The translations under genes and the position numbers were made by a program. DNA of 64,000 nucleotides from CALAED01 sp036378315 (lineage in GTDB: Bacteria; Actinomycetota; Actinomycetes; Streptosporangiales; Streptosporangiaceae): contig DASUWU010000165.1 of the NCBI GenBank assembly GCA_036378315.1, positions 1 to 64,000 on the forward strand, given 5' to 3'. The stretch's first letter is position 1; each line of letters opens with the position of its first letter. Below, piece after piece: positions 16,840 through 25,499 of this stretch. The notes under the pieces were generated by a model. The model made no database searches and had not been told where the DNA came from. It saw nothing but the letters and a program-made list of their open reading frames with translations.

Positions 16840-18606
16840 CTACGCGACCGGCAACCGTACGTCCAGGACCGCGCAGCGGCCGGCGGCCTGCACTTCCAGG
16901 CAGGCATCGAGTGCCGACGGAAGGTCCTCGGGACGTTCCACGACGCGGCCGTCCCCGCCGTACGCCTGGGCCAGCAGCACGTAGTCGGCCGCGGGGGACA
17001 GGTCGGTCTCCGGGAAGTCGCTCTCGGCGTCGGCGACGCCCTTCGGGAAGAGCCGCTGGACGGGCAGCTTCGACGCCCGGTACGCGCGGTTGTTCAAGAT
17101 GAACGCGATGAACGGGGCACCCGCCTTCTGCGCCGACCAGATCGCGGAGGTCGGCACCCCGAAGTTGAACGCGCCGTCGCCCACGATCGAGATGACCGGC
17201 GAGTCAGGGCGGGCCAGCTTGACGCCGAGCGCCCCGGCGATGCCCCAGCCCAGCGCCGGCGAGCCGGTCCCGAAGCGGTGGCCGGGATCGCGCGAGACCT
17301 GCCGGATGACGGCGGCGCGGTTGGTCACCGACTCCTCGAGGACGACGGCCTCCGGCGGGAGCGCCCTGTCGAGCGCCTGCAGCATGGCGTCCGGCGGCTC
17401 GGCGACGGCCAGGCCCGCCCACTCGGTCCGCTTCTTCTCCAGGCGTTCTGACGTCGTGGCGCGCCGTTCGCGCCAGCGGGCCTGACGGTCCGTCGTGGCA
17501 AGACCGCGCAGCTCGGCGGTCAGCAGCGGCAGCGCCACGGCGGTGCTCGCGGTCAGCGCGAGCTCGATGGGATAGGTCCAGGTCGGCATCGTGTGCTTGA
17601 CGCAGTCGGTGTCGATCTGAAGGACGACCGCGTCCCGGGGCGGCGCCGCCTGGACCGGGATCCACGGCACCTCGGCGTCGAGCAGCAGCACCACGTCGGC
17701 CGCCCGCAGCTCGTCGGCCCCGTCGAAGTCGCTGCCGGCGAACAGCGGATGCCGCGGCGGGAAGTTGAGCCGGTCCTGGTGGTCGATGACCGGCGACCCG
17801 ATCAGTTCGGCCAGCTCGACCAGCGCGGCCACCGACTCCGGGTTGGCGCCCGTACGGCCGGTGACGATCACCGGCCGGCTCGCGTCGGCCAGCGTGCGGG
17901 CCAGCTCGGCGAGCCCCCCGGGGTCGGGGGCGGCCGGCCGGGGCGGGTGCAGCCGCCGGCTGGGCCAGGCGCCGCCCTGCTCCATCAGCGCCTCCCTGGG
18001 CAGCATGACGTAGGCGGGCCCTGACGGGTCGCTGCGCGCCACCTGGTAGGCGCGCCGGACGATGCCGCCCAGCTCCCGGCCCCTGGGCACCTCCATCGTC
18101 CACTTACCGAAGGCGCGCAGGATCGCCTGCTGGTCCGGCTGCTCCTGCTGCCAGTGGATGTAGGCGTCGCGGTGGCCGGGCACGTCGGCGGAGATGCTGT
18201 ACGGCGTGCGTCCGGCGAAGATCACGACGGGCACCCGGTTGCGCTGGGCATTGTGGATCGCGCCGCCCAGGTTGAGGGTGCCGGCGTCGACGTGGACCAT
18301 CACCGCCTGCGGCCCGCCGCCGGCGAAATGGTGGCCCATCGCCGCCGACAGCGCGACGAACTCGTGCGTGCACAGAACGCTGCGGGGATGCGGCGTGCCG
18401 TTCGCGCGGGCCGCGGCCAGCGCCTCCTGGACGGGCGCCGTGTCGGTGCCGGGGTTGATGAAGAGGTGCTCCACCCCCTCGTCGGCGAGCGTCGCGACGA
18501 GCTCTGCCGCCGCGTCGGGGAACGCCGCGTCGAGGGAGGCTGTCTCGGGGGACGCCGAGCCGGGGGTCGTCGCGGCGGGGGACACGGGGGCAGTGCGATC
18601 TTCCAT
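16840..18606 (-). CDS. Thiamine-pyrophosphate-binding enzyme (acetolactate synthase/benzoylformate decarboxylase-like)
   Basis: A 588-residue TPP enzyme with the three usual domains. The N-terminal PYR domain holds Glu82 in CTHEFVALSAAMG, which activates the TPP ring. The central domain spans about residues 225-370. The C-terminal PP domain has the metal-binding motif GDGAFNFG (476-483) and NN (505-506). It probably decarboxylates or ligates a 2-oxo acid. No small regulatory subunit gene is nearby, so it is unlikely to be the housekeeping acetolactate synthase. It may extend the catabolic unit across the LysR gene. The first 25 residues are low-complexity. Confidence 0.9.
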   Translation of the reverse strand: MEDRTAPVSPAATTPGSASPETASLDAAFPDAAAELVATLADEGVEHLFINPGTDTAPVQEALAAARANGTPHPRSVLCTHEFVALSAAMGHHFAGGGPQAVMVHVDAGTLNLGGAIHNAQRNRVPVVIFAGRTPYSISADVPGHRDAYIHWQQEQPDQQAILRAFGKWTMEVPRGRELGGIVRRAYQVARSDPSGPAYVMLPREALMEQGGAWPSRRLHPPRPAAPDPGGLAELARTLADASRPVIVTGRTGANPESVAALVELAELIGSPVIDHQDRLNFPPRHPLFAGSDFDGADELRAADVVLLLDAEVPWIPVQAAPPRDAVVLQIDTDCVKHTMPTWTYPIELALTASTAVALPLLTAELRGLATTDRQARWRERRATTSERLEKKRTEWAGLAVAEPPDAMLQALDRALPPEAVVLEESVTNRAAVIRQVSRDPGHRFGTGSPALGWGIAGALGVKLARPDSPVISIVGDGAFNFGVPTSAIWSAQKAGAPFIAFILNNRAYRASKLPVQRLFPKGVADAESDFPETDLSPAADYVLLAQAYGGDGRVVERPEDLPSALDACLEVQAAGRCAVLDVRLPVA

Positions 18607-18680
18607 GGGTCCTCTCTAGCCGCAACGACACCGTTCCCGCAACGTTCCGGCTGGTCCCGATTCATCACATCTCATGCCAT

Positions 18681-18692
18681 GATCACGTGATC
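18681..18692. promoter_or_regulatory. Perfect 12-bp palindrome in a divergent promoter region
   Basis: GATCACGTGATC lies 75 bases before the TPP-enzyme start and 120 bases before the repeat-containing membrane protein. It is fully symmetric, so a dimeric regulator could bind it, but no second copy was found. Confidence 0.35.
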
Positions 18693-18811
18693 CGCCGGTT
18701 TCGGCGGCGTCCGCGCCCAAATCGGCCGTCTGGGCATGAGTGTCGGCCGCGCTACCGGGGTAGGTCAGCCTTACCAACGGCGGCCGCCCGGCCCCCCTGG
18801 AGGAGAGCCCC

Positions 18812-19636
18812 ATGACCGGACCGCAGCCGGGACCGTACCCACAGTATCCAGGTGGGTCGGGCTTTCCGGCGGAGCAACCCAAGCCACCACTGCCCGACAC
18901 CGTGCGGAACGCCTTCTACTTGATGCTTGCCGGAGCCGGGCTCCAGGCACTCGGCCTGCTGTCGGCGCTCGTGCAGCTCGACACCATAAAGCGCCAGATC
19001 AGGGAGCGGCTGCTCGACGGGTCGGTCGCGATCAGCGACGTCGACAGGATGGTAAATGTCGGCATCGCGACGATCTTCGTGATCGGGCTCATCGGCGTCG
19101 CCCTGTGGATCTGGATGGCGTACGCCAACAGGGCGGGCAAGAACTGGGCCAGGATCACGGCGACCGTCTTCTTCGGGATCTCGACGGTGTCCCTGCTGGG
19201 CAACATCGCGGCCCGTTCCTCCAACAGCACGATGTCCGCCGGCTCGTCCGACACCACCCTCGGCACGATTCTGACCGTCCTCACCTGGCTCGTCGGGCTC
19301 GGCGCGATCATCTTCCTGTACAACCGCAAGTCCAGCACCTACTTCAGGCCGCCGGCCGCGCCGTACGGCTACCAGCCCCCCGGCGGCCAGCAGGGCTACG
19401 GGCAGCAGGGTTATGGCCAACAGGGCTACGGGCAGCAGGGTTATGGCCAGCAGGGCTACGGGCAGCAGGGTTATGGCCAGCAGGGCTACGGCCAACAGGG
19501 TTACGGGCAGCAGGGCTACGGGCAGCAGGGACAGCCCGGGTACGGGCAGGGCGCGCCGCCCGCGCCGCCGCCCGACGCTCCGCCGCCCGGACCGTCACCG
19601 TCGGACGGGCCGGAGAACATGCCGCCCCCGCGGTGA
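18812..19636 (+). CDS. Membrane protein with QQGYG-repeat tail, function unknown
   Basis: A 274-residue protein. A Pro/Gly-rich cytoplasmic head is followed by about four hydrophobic segments (AFYLMLAGAGLQALGLLSAL, VGIATIFVIGLIGVALWIWM, ITATVFFGISTVSLLGNIAA, TLGTILTVLTWLVGLGAIIF). The tail is highly repetitive: residues 193-237 are nine exact QQGYG pentamers, then a Pro-rich end. The aromatic Gln/Gly/Tyr repeat resembles low-complexity, phase-separation-prone sequences, so a role in surface or cell-pole assembly is conceivable but unproven. The family is a common but uncharacterised actinobacterial membrane protein type. Confidence 0.85.
   Translation: MTGPQPGPYPQYPGGSGFPAEQPKPPLPDTVRNAFYLMLAGAGLQALGLLSALVQLDTIKRQIRERLLDGSVAISDVDRMVNVGIATIFVIGLIGVALWIWMAYANRAGKNWARITATVFFGISTVSLLGNIAARSSNSTMSAGSSDTTLGTILTVLTWLVGLGAIIFLYNRKSSTYFRPPAAPYGYQPPGGQQGYGQQGYGQQGYGQQGYGQQGYGQQGYGQQGYGQQGYGQQGYGQQGQPGYGQGAPPAPPPDAPPPGPSPSDGPENMPPPR
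19388..19522 (+). repeat. Tandem 15-bp repeat (nine units) coding QQGYG
   Basis: Nine contiguous 15-bp units CAGCAGGGCTACGGG and variants. Units alternate between GGCTACGG and GGTTATGG versions, giving a 30-bp higher-order repeat, so recent expansion probably occurred by 30-bp steps. Copy number is likely variable between strains. Confidence 0.95.
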
Positions 19637-19685
19637 TGATCGGCCTCGTTCCCCGAAGCGTCACAGGATGTGGCCGGGGACGACG

Positions 19686-20624
19686 CTAGCCGGCCAGGGC
19701 GCGGTCGATGCCGGCGAGCGCCTCGGCTAGCAGCCGCGCATGGTCGATGTCCGCCGCGTACACGGCGAGCGTCGCGGACAGGTTCAGCGCGAGCGTGCGC
19801 GCGACGATCTCGCGGTCGCCGTCGACCGGGCCGTAGGCCGACAGGAACGCGGCTCGAGCCCGTCCCGCGAACCCGGCGTACGCCAGCGACAGGTCGAGCG
19901 CCGGGTCGCCCAGGCATACGTCGCCCCAATCGATGACGCCGGCCGCGGCTCCGTCAGCGACGAGCACGTGCCGTACGTGCAGATCGCCGTGGCTGACCAC
20001 GTCGGCGCCGGTGGGCGCGGCGACCCGGGCCGCGTCATCGAGGAAGCGATCGAGATCGCGATCCGGCTCCCGCAGCCCTTGCTCGATGAGCTGGACCAGC
20101 AGCTTGCGGGTACCCGGTCCGCGGACCCCCGGATCGCCGCGCCGCATCGGGTCGCGGGGCAGGTCCCGGCCAACGTCGGCGGGCAGCCTGGGATCGTGCA
20201 GCGCGCGCAGGAACGCGCCGACGCCGGCGGCGACGCGCGCCCGGTCGGCGTCGGTCGTGTCGGCCTCGGCCAGCTCGGTGCCGGGCAGCATGCGGCCGCC
20301 CCAGAACGGCCAGGGGAAGCGCGGAGACGGGCGGCCCACCAGCTCCGGCACCGGAATGGGCAGCGGGAGGCGCGGCGCCAGAGTCGGCAGCACGGCGATC
20401 TCGCGTTCCACTCCGGGCAGCGCGAACGCGCGGCGCGGGAAGCGGAACGCCCAGGTGCCGTCCACCAGGTGCACCGTGTTGTCCCACCCGGTGGCCAGTT
20501 GCTCGACCGGCGCGCCGCGCAGCCAAGGAAACTGCTCGCCCACGAGTTCGGCCGCGTCGGCCGCCGACACGACGTGTTCCGGCGCCCAGACCGGCGGCCG
20601 CGCCTGTTCGGTTGGGTCAGGCAC
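19686..20624 (-). CDS. Aminoglycoside phosphotransferase (APH) family protein
   Basis: A 312-residue kinase-fold protein. The catalytic loop is SHGDLHVRHVLV (His212-Gly-Asp214) and the metal-binding segment IDWGDVCLGDPALDL (Asp232). The N-lobe nucleotide-binding strand reads ATGWDNTVHLVDGTWAFRFPRR. The family includes antibiotic kinases, but also macrolide, choline and homoserine-type kinases. Nothing here shows that it confers resistance. It ends 16 bases from the next gene on the same strand (DinB), so the two may be co-transcribed. Confidence 0.9.
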   Translation of the reverse strand: MPDPTEQARPPVWAPEHVVSAADAAELVGEQFPWLRGAPVEQLATGWDNTVHLVDGTWAFRFPRRAFALPGVEREIAVLPTLAPRLPLPIPVPELVGRPSPRFPWPFWGGRMLPGTELAEADTTDADRARVAAGVGAFLRALHDPRLPADVGRDLPRDPMRRGDPGVRGPGTRKLLVQLIEQGLREPDRDLDRFLDDAARVAAPTGADVVSHGDLHVRHVLVADGAAAGVIDWGDVCLGDPALDLSLAYAGFAGRARAAFLSAYGPVDGDREIVARTLALNLSATLAVYAADIDHARLLAEALAGIDRALAG

Positions 20625-20639
20625 GAGTCAGCAGGGTAT

Positions 20640-21146
20640 TCAGGCTCCGACGGTGCCGTCGATGGCCTCGCGGAGGAAGTCGGCGTGCCCGTTGTGCCGG
20701 GCGTACTCCTGGATCATGTGCAGCATCACCAGGCGCAGCGACACGGTCTCTCCCGTCCGGTGATGGTGGCCGATCACGTCGAGTGACTCCGCGCTCTCCT
20801 CGATCCGGCGGGCGTGCGCGACCTCCGCCTGCCAGGCGTCGAACGCCTCAGGCCGCGAGGCGGCGCGGGCGTCGTAGGCCACCTGGAAGTCGCCTTCGTC
20901 CGACCAGACGAGGGGGAGGTCCTCGCCATTGATGATCCGGCGAAACCAGACGCGCTCGACCTCGGCCATGTGCCGGACGAGGCCGAGCAGTGACAGCGTC
21001 GACGGCGGGGAGGACCGGCGCCGCAGCTCGTCGTCGGACAGGGCCGCGCATTTCATGGCGAGCGTCGCCCTGTGGTAGTCGAGGAAGCCGCGCAGCATCT
21101 CGCGCTCGCCCCCCACCAGTGGCGGCCCTGGTCGTTCCGTCGACAC
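20640..21146 (-). CDS. DinB/DUF664 family protein
   Basis: A 168-residue four-helix protein from GTG, with AAAGGAACGGAG upstream. DYHRATLAMKCAALSDDELRRR, LLGLVRHMAEVERVWFRR and LHMIQEYARHNGHADFLRE place the His residues expected to bind a divalent metal. Members include thiol transferases such as mycothiol- or bacillithiol-dependent enzymes. In Actinobacteria mycothiol is the likely cosubstrate. A much longer opening in the same frame extends upstream across the divergent gene and was rejected. Confidence 0.88.
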   Translation of the reverse strand: MSTERPGPPLVGGEREMLRGFLDYHRATLAMKCAALSDDELRRRSSPPSTLSLLGLVRHMAEVERVWFRRIINGEDLPLVWSDEGDFQVAYDARAASRPEAFDAWQAEVAHARRIEESAESLDVIGHHHRTGETVSLRLVMLHMIQEYARHNGHADFLREAIDGTVGA

Positions 21147-21308
21147 GAGCTCTCCGTTCCTTTCGGGATCATCCGGCGCTGCGCGGCGGGCGGGTGTAGC
21201 GGTGCTTGACGCCGCGCGGGAAGTGGTCGGGATCGCCCGCCGGATGAAGGGTAACGCGCGGGGTCCGGCGGACCGGCCGTGGGAGCGGGCGGGGATAGAC
21301 TCCGCTCG

Positions 21309-22262
21309 ATGAGCGAGCGCGAGCCGTGGCAGTGGGACGAGCCGGAATGGCGGGGCCATGTCGAGCGGGTCCGGGCCGGGCGGAGCCTGCGCCCGGCGGC
21401 GTGGCCCGGCGGGGCCAGGGTCGCCGTCGCGCTGTCGTTCGACTCCGACCACGAGACGATCCCGCTGCGCGACGGCGAGACGCGGCCGGGCAAGCTGTCC
21501 CAGGGCGAGTACGGCTCGCGGGTGGGCGCGCCGCGGATCCTGCGGCTGCTCGAGCGGTACGGGGTGCCGGCGACGTTCTTCATGCCGGCGGTCTCCGCGC
21601 TGCTGCACCCCGATGAGGTGCGCGCGTACGTCGCCGCCGGCCACGAGGTCGGCATCCACGGCTGGATCCACGAGCGGAACATGCTGCTCGCCCCCGATGA
21701 CGAGCGGGAGCTGGCCTTCAGGTCGGCGGACACGCTGGAGCGGCTCACCGGGACCCGGCCGGTCGGCGTCAGGACGCCGTCCTGGGACTTCTCCGACCAC
21801 ACGCTCGAGGTGATCCGCGAGCTCGGGCTGCGCTACGACTCGTCGCTGATGGCCGACGACGAGCCGTACGAGCTGGTGGCCGCCGGCGAGCCGACGGGGA
21901 TCGTGGAGATCCCGGTCGAGTGGATCAGGGACGACGCCCCGTACTTCACGATGGACAGGCACGCGTCGGCACGGCCGTACACGCCGCCCAGAGGGGTGCT
22001 GGAGATCTGGCGGGACGAGTTCGACCTCGCCTACGCCGATGGCGGCTTGTTCCAGCTCACCATGCATCCGCACGTCATCGGGCACCGATCGCGCCTGGTC
22101 GTGTTGACCGAGCTGCTCGCGCACATCGCCGGGCACCCGGATGTGTGGTACGCCACGCACGCGCAGGTCGCCGAGCACGTGCGTACGCCGGCGCGGCCGG
22201 ACGCCGCGGAGGCCGGGGGCGCGCAGGCCGTGGCGGGCGTCAGTCCGGCGCCCGCTCGGTGA
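21309..22262 (+). CDS. Polysaccharide deacetylase (NodB/PuuE-like)
   Basis: A 317-residue protein from the ATG at MSEREPWQWDE. A GTG at 21279 is an in-frame alternative, but only the ATG gives a family-like start. The NodB motif 1 is VALSFDSDHETI, motif 2 GHEVGIHGWIHE and motif 3 GVRTPSWDFSDHT, covering the metal-binding Asp/His/His set. The sequence is closer to cytosolic allantoinase-like/imide hydrolase members than to cell-wall chitin deacetylases, and no signal peptide is present. Its 3' end overlaps the convergent histidine kinase by 23 bases. Confidence 0.88.
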   Translation: MSEREPWQWDEPEWRGHVERVRAGRSLRPAAWPGGARVAVALSFDSDHETIPLRDGETRPGKLSQGEYGSRVGAPRILRLLERYGVPATFFMPAVSALLHPDEVRAYVAAGHEVGIHGWIHERNMLLAPDDERELAFRSADTLERLTGTRPVGVRTPSWDFSDHTLEVIRELGLRYDSSLMADDEPYELVAAGEPTGIVEIPVEWIRDDAPYFTMDRHASARPYTPPRGVLEIWRDEFDLAYADGGLFQLTMHPHVIGHRSRLVVLTELLAHIAGHPDVWYATHAQVAEHVRTPARPDAAEAGGAQAVAGVSPAPAR

Positions 22263-23670
22263 GCGGCAGCAGCACCTGGAAGCGGGTGTCGCCGGGGTCG
22301 GATTCCACCCGCAGGTCCCCGTGGTGCCGGTTCACGATGATGCGCCAGCAGATGTCGAGGCCGAGCCCGGTGCCCTCGCCGACCGGCTTGGTGGTGAAGA
22401 ACGGCTCGAAGATCCGCTGCTGGATGTCCGGTGGGATGCCGGGGCCGGTGTCGCCGATCTCGACCATCAACCGGTCGTCGCCGGCGGCGCGGGCCGTGCG
22501 GATGGTGAGTGTGCCCTCCTCGCCCATGGCGAACACCGCGTTGTGGATGATGTTGGTCCAGACCTGGTTGAGTTCGCCGGGGTAGGCGGGGATGGTCGGC
22601 AGCGACCTGTCGTAGTCCTTGACGACGTGGATCCTGCCGCCGATCTTGCCGGACATCATGACCAGCGTGGAGTCGATGCCGTCGTGGACATCGATCCACT
22701 GGTGCGGCGCCCGGTCCATCTGCGAGTACTGCTTGGCCGCGCTGAGCAGCGTGGAGATCCGGGTGGTGGCGTCCTCGATCTCGTTCATCAGGGTCTCGGT
22801 CTCGACCGCGTACCCCAGCCAGCGCAGCGCCGGGTTCAGCCGGTCCTGGCCCACCGCGGCCAGTACCTCGTCGAGCCGGGCGGGCGTGATGCCCGCCGGC
22901 ACGAAGCTCGGGGCCAGGTCCCAGCCGTCGTCCACGGCGTGCTCGTCGAACCAGTCGCCCAGCTCCTCCTCGCGGTCCGACTGCTCGATGGCCGACAGCC
23001 TCGGGGCGTCGGCCACCTGCTTCACCAGCGCCTCCTGGACGTCGATGAGCTTTTCCAGCAGGTCGGGTTCGATGTCGTGGCGGGCCAGCAGGGCCAGCTT
23101 GTGGCGCATCCCGGCGACGCGTTCGCGCAGCGCCGCACTGGCTCGTACGGCCGCGGCGGCCGGGTTGTTGAGCTCGTGGGTCAGCCCTGCCGTCAGCTTG
23201 CCGAGGGCCAGCAGCCGCTCCCGCGAGCCGATCACCGCGTCGGTGTTGCGGCGCCCGAGGAACATGCCCTCCAGCAGGTGCGCGGCCATCGGGAACCATT
23301 CGCGGAACCGCTCGCCGAACTCCTCGGCCGGCAGGGAAAGGAACGAGGCGTCCGTGACGGCGTAGGCCGAGGCGGAATAGCGTTGCTCGCCGCGCTGGCC
23401 CATGAGGAACATCGTGGCGCCGCAGTACACGCCGCGCTGGTCGGTGCGGACCAGCTCGACCTCGTCGTCGCGAAGCATCCGGGTCATCCGGAGGGTGCCG
23501 GACAGCAGGACGTAGAAGCAGGTCGCCGGGTCGCCCTCGCGGACCACGGCGGCGCCGGCCGGATAGTGCTCGACGGTGCCCTGCTCGGCGACCCAGGCGA
23601 TCTGCTCGTCGGTGAGCCGCTCGAACAGGAACAGGTCGCGCAGCTCGTCGGGCCGCATGGAGGTGGTCAT
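22240..23670 (-). CDS. Histidine kinase with N-terminal cyclic-nucleotide-binding-type domain
   Basis: A 476-residue soluble kinase. Residues 10-135 form a cNMP-binding-type barrel (FERLTDEQIAWVAEQGTVEHY, VLLSGTLRMTR). The dimerisation helix has phospho-acceptor His165 in KLTAGLTHELNNPAAAA. Then come the N box NQVWTNIIHNAVFAM, G1 GDTGPGIP, the F box IFEPFFTTK and G2 GEGTGLGLDI. The HELNNP form is typical of kinases that sense energy or redox state. It starts within the stop of the upstream receiver-flavoprotein gene (4-base overlap), so that fusion protein is the obvious phosphorylation partner. No transmembrane segment. Confidence 0.92.
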   Translation of the reverse strand: MTTSMRPDELRDLFLFERLTDEQIAWVAEQGTVEHYPAGAAVVREGDPATCFYVLLSGTLRMTRMLRDDEVELVRTDQRGVYCGATMFLMGQRGEQRYSASAYAVTDASFLSLPAEEFGERFREWFPMAAHLLEGMFLGRRNTDAVIGSRERLLALGKLTAGLTHELNNPAAAAVRASAALRERVAGMRHKLALLARHDIEPDLLEKLIDVQEALVKQVADAPRLSAIEQSDREEELGDWFDEHAVDDGWDLAPSFVPAGITPARLDEVLAAVGQDRLNPALRWLGYAVETETLMNEIEDATTRISTLLSAAKQYSQMDRAPHQWIDVHDGIDSTLVMMSGKIGGRIHVVKDYDRSLPTIPAYPGELNQVWTNIIHNAVFAMGEEGTLTIRTARAAGDDRLMVEIGDTGPGIPPDIQQRIFEPFFTTKPVGEGTGLGLDICWRIIVNRHHGDLRVESDPGDTRFQVLLPLTERAPD

Positions 23671-25325
23671 CGTTCCTCCAGGTACCTGTGGACCAAAGTG
23701 ACGGCCATCGCGCCCTCGCCGACCGCCGACGCGACCCGCTTGACCGACTGCGACCGTACGTCACCGGCGACGAAGACCCCGGGCAGCGAGGACTCCAGGT
23801 AGAGCGGGTCGCGGTCCAGCGGCCAGCCGGCCGGGCGGCGTCCCTCGGCGAGCAGGTCGGGCCCGGTGCGGATGAAGCCGTGCGCGTCCCGCTCCACGAC
23901 GCCGTCCAGCCAGTCGGTGTGCGGCGCCGCGCCGATGAACACGAACACGTGCCCGGCCGGCACGGTCTCGGTGTCCCCGCTCTCACCGTGGCAGAGGGTC
24001 AGCCGCTCGAGGTGCTCGTCGCCGTGCGCGGCGACCACGGTGGTGCGCACCCGCACGCGGATGTTGTCGATGGCGCGGATCTGCTCGATCAGGTAGTGCG
24101 ACATGGACTGCTCGAGGTCCTTGCCGCGGACGACGAGGTTGACCGTGCGGCAGTGCCGGGAGAAGAACACCGCGGCCTGTCCGGCCGAGTTCGCCCCGCC
24201 GATGATGTAGACGTCCTCGCCCTCGCAGGACTGGGCCTCGGTCGAGGCCGACCCGTAGTAGATGCCGCGGCCGGTCAGCTCGGCGCAGCCGTCGGCGTCC
24301 AGCGCCCGGTACATCACGCCGGTGGCCAGCACCACCGAGTGTGCCGTGATCTCGCCGCCGTCGGCGAACTTGACGACCCGGGCCGAGCCGCGCGCCTCCA
24401 GGCCGATCACGCCGCGGGCCGTGAGCACCTCCGCGCCGAACTTGTGCGCCTGGCGGCGGGCCCGGTCGGTGAGCTGGGCGCCTGAGACGCCGTCGGGGAA
24501 GCCGAGGTAGTTCTCGATCCGGGAGCTCTGCCCGGCCTGGCCGCCGGTCGCCTTCTTCTCGAGGAGGACGGTCCGCAGCCCCTCGGAGGCCCCGTACACG
24601 GCGGCGCCCAGCCCGGCGGGGCCGCCGCCGACCACGATCAGGTCGTAGAACTCGGCGGCGGGCTCGGTGGACAGGCCGGCGGCGGCGGCGATGTCCGCGC
24701 CCCTCGGCTTGCACAGCGCCCGGCCGTCCGGCGTGATCACCACGGGGATCTCGTCGGCGTCCGCGTCCGCCGCCTTGAGCAGCCGCTGGCCCTCCGCCTC
24801 GTCGACGGAGTACCAGCGGTACGGGACGGAGTTGCGGGCCAGGAAGTCGCGTACCTGGTAGGACTGCTGCGACCAGCGGTGCCCGACGACCTTGATCTCC
24901 TCGACCGGCCGGTCGCCCATCGCGCGCCAGGACTCGACCAGCGCGTCCACCACCGGGTAGAGCTTTTCTTCCGGCGGGTCCCAGGGCTTGAGCAGGTAGT
25001 GGTCGACGTCGACGACGTTGATCGCCTGGATGGCGGCGTCGGTGTCGGCGTACGCGGTGAGCAGCGCGCGTCGCGCGCTCGGGAACAGGTCCATGGCCTG
25101 CTCGAGGAACTCGATGCCGTCCATCCGCGGCATCCGGTAGTCGGCGAGGATCGCGGCGACCGTCTCACCGCGCAGCTTGACCTCGCGCAACGCCTCCAGC
25201 GCGTCGGCGCCCGAGTCGGCGCGCATCACCCGGTAGTCGCGCCCGTAGCGGCGTCGCAGGTCGCGCGCCACGGCGCGGGACACCGACGGGTCGTCGTCCA
25301 CAGTCAGCAGGATCGGGACCGTCAT
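23667..25325 (-). CDS. Response-regulator receiver fused to thioredoxin-reductase-like flavoprotein
   Basis: A 552-residue fusion. Residues 1-125 are a REC domain (LTVDDDPSVSRAVARDL, Asp62 in LADYRMPRMDG, Lys in YLLKPW). Residues 135-215 resemble a glutaredoxin/thioredoxin-like module. From residue 225 a TrxB-type pyridine nucleotide-disulfide oxidoreductase has FAD motif LIVVGGGPAGLGAAVYGASEG and NAD(P) motif VYIIGGANSAGQAAVFFS. The redox-active CATC of real thioredoxin reductases is replaced (GIYYGSASTEAQSCEG), so it probably transfers electrons without a TrxR-type disulfide. The enzyme is therefore likely switched by phosphorylation from the overlapping cNMP-type kinase. Confidence 0.92.
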   Translation of the reverse strand: MTVPILLTVDDDPSVSRAVARDLRRRYGRDYRVMRADSGADALEALREVKLRGETVAAILADYRMPRMDGIEFLEQAMDLFPSARRALLTAYADTDAAIQAINVVDVDHYLLKPWDPPEEKLYPVVDALVESWRAMGDRPVEEIKVVGHRWSQQSYQVRDFLARNSVPYRWYSVDEAEGQRLLKAADADADEIPVVITPDGRALCKPRGADIAAAAGLSTEPAAEFYDLIVVGGGPAGLGAAVYGASEGLRTVLLEKKATGGQAGQSSRIENYLGFPDGVSGAQLTDRARRQAHKFGAEVLTARGVIGLEARGSARVVKFADGGEITAHSVVLATGVMYRALDADGCAELTGRGIYYGSASTEAQSCEGEDVYIIGGANSAGQAAVFFSRHCRTVNLVVRGKDLEQSMSHYLIEQIRAIDNIRVRVRTTVVAAHGDEHLERLTLCHGESGDTETVPAGHVFVFIGAAPHTDWLDGVVERDAHGFIRTGPDLLAEGRRPAGWPLDRDPLYLESSLPGVFVAGDVRSQSVKRVASAVGEGAMAVTLVHRYLEER

Positions 25326-25345
25326 ATCGCAAAGTATCCCTGTTC

Positions 25346-25385
25346 ATGTTGAGTGCAGCGGACGTGGATGTTGAGTGCGGGGGAC
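25346..25385. promoter_or_regulatory. 18-bp direct repeat upstream of the receiver-flavoprotein operon
   Basis: ATGTTGAGTGCAGCGGAC (25346-25363) recurs as ATGTTGAGTGCGGGGGAC (25368-25385). The centre-to-centre distance of 22 bases is about two helical turns. The first copy lies 21 bases before the start codon of the minus-strand gene, a position suited to an operator pair. Confidence 0.4.
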
Positions 25386-25421
25386 CGCTGGGCGGTGGGG
25401 CGGTGCCGAGGCCGTGCCGGA

Positions 25422-25499
25422 GTCGGGCTGAGCGGTCGGGCTGAGCGGTCGGGCTGAGCGGTCGGGCTGAGCGGTCGGATTCAGCGGTCGGATTCAGCG
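25422..25499. repeat. Six tandem 13-bp repeats reaching into the end of the DosR-like gene
   Basis: Four copies of GTCGGGCTGAGCG are followed by two of GTCGGATTCAGCG. The last repeat contains the stop codon of the DosR-like regulator, and a seventh partial copy encodes its C-terminal DR. Array expansion may therefore have set the C-terminus of that protein. No hairpin terminator is evident in the array. Confidence 0.9.

Noticed and set aside
19388..19522. Possible CRISPR-like repeat array.
   Set aside because: Units are contiguous, without spacers, and code an in-frame pentapeptide.
23689..23702. A DosR-box-like GGACCAAAGTGAC just before the cNMP-type kinase start.
   Set aside because: It lies within the last codons of the receiver-flavoprotein gene (coding VTLVHRY), the arms are poor, and the two genes are translationally coupled, so a promoter is not needed.
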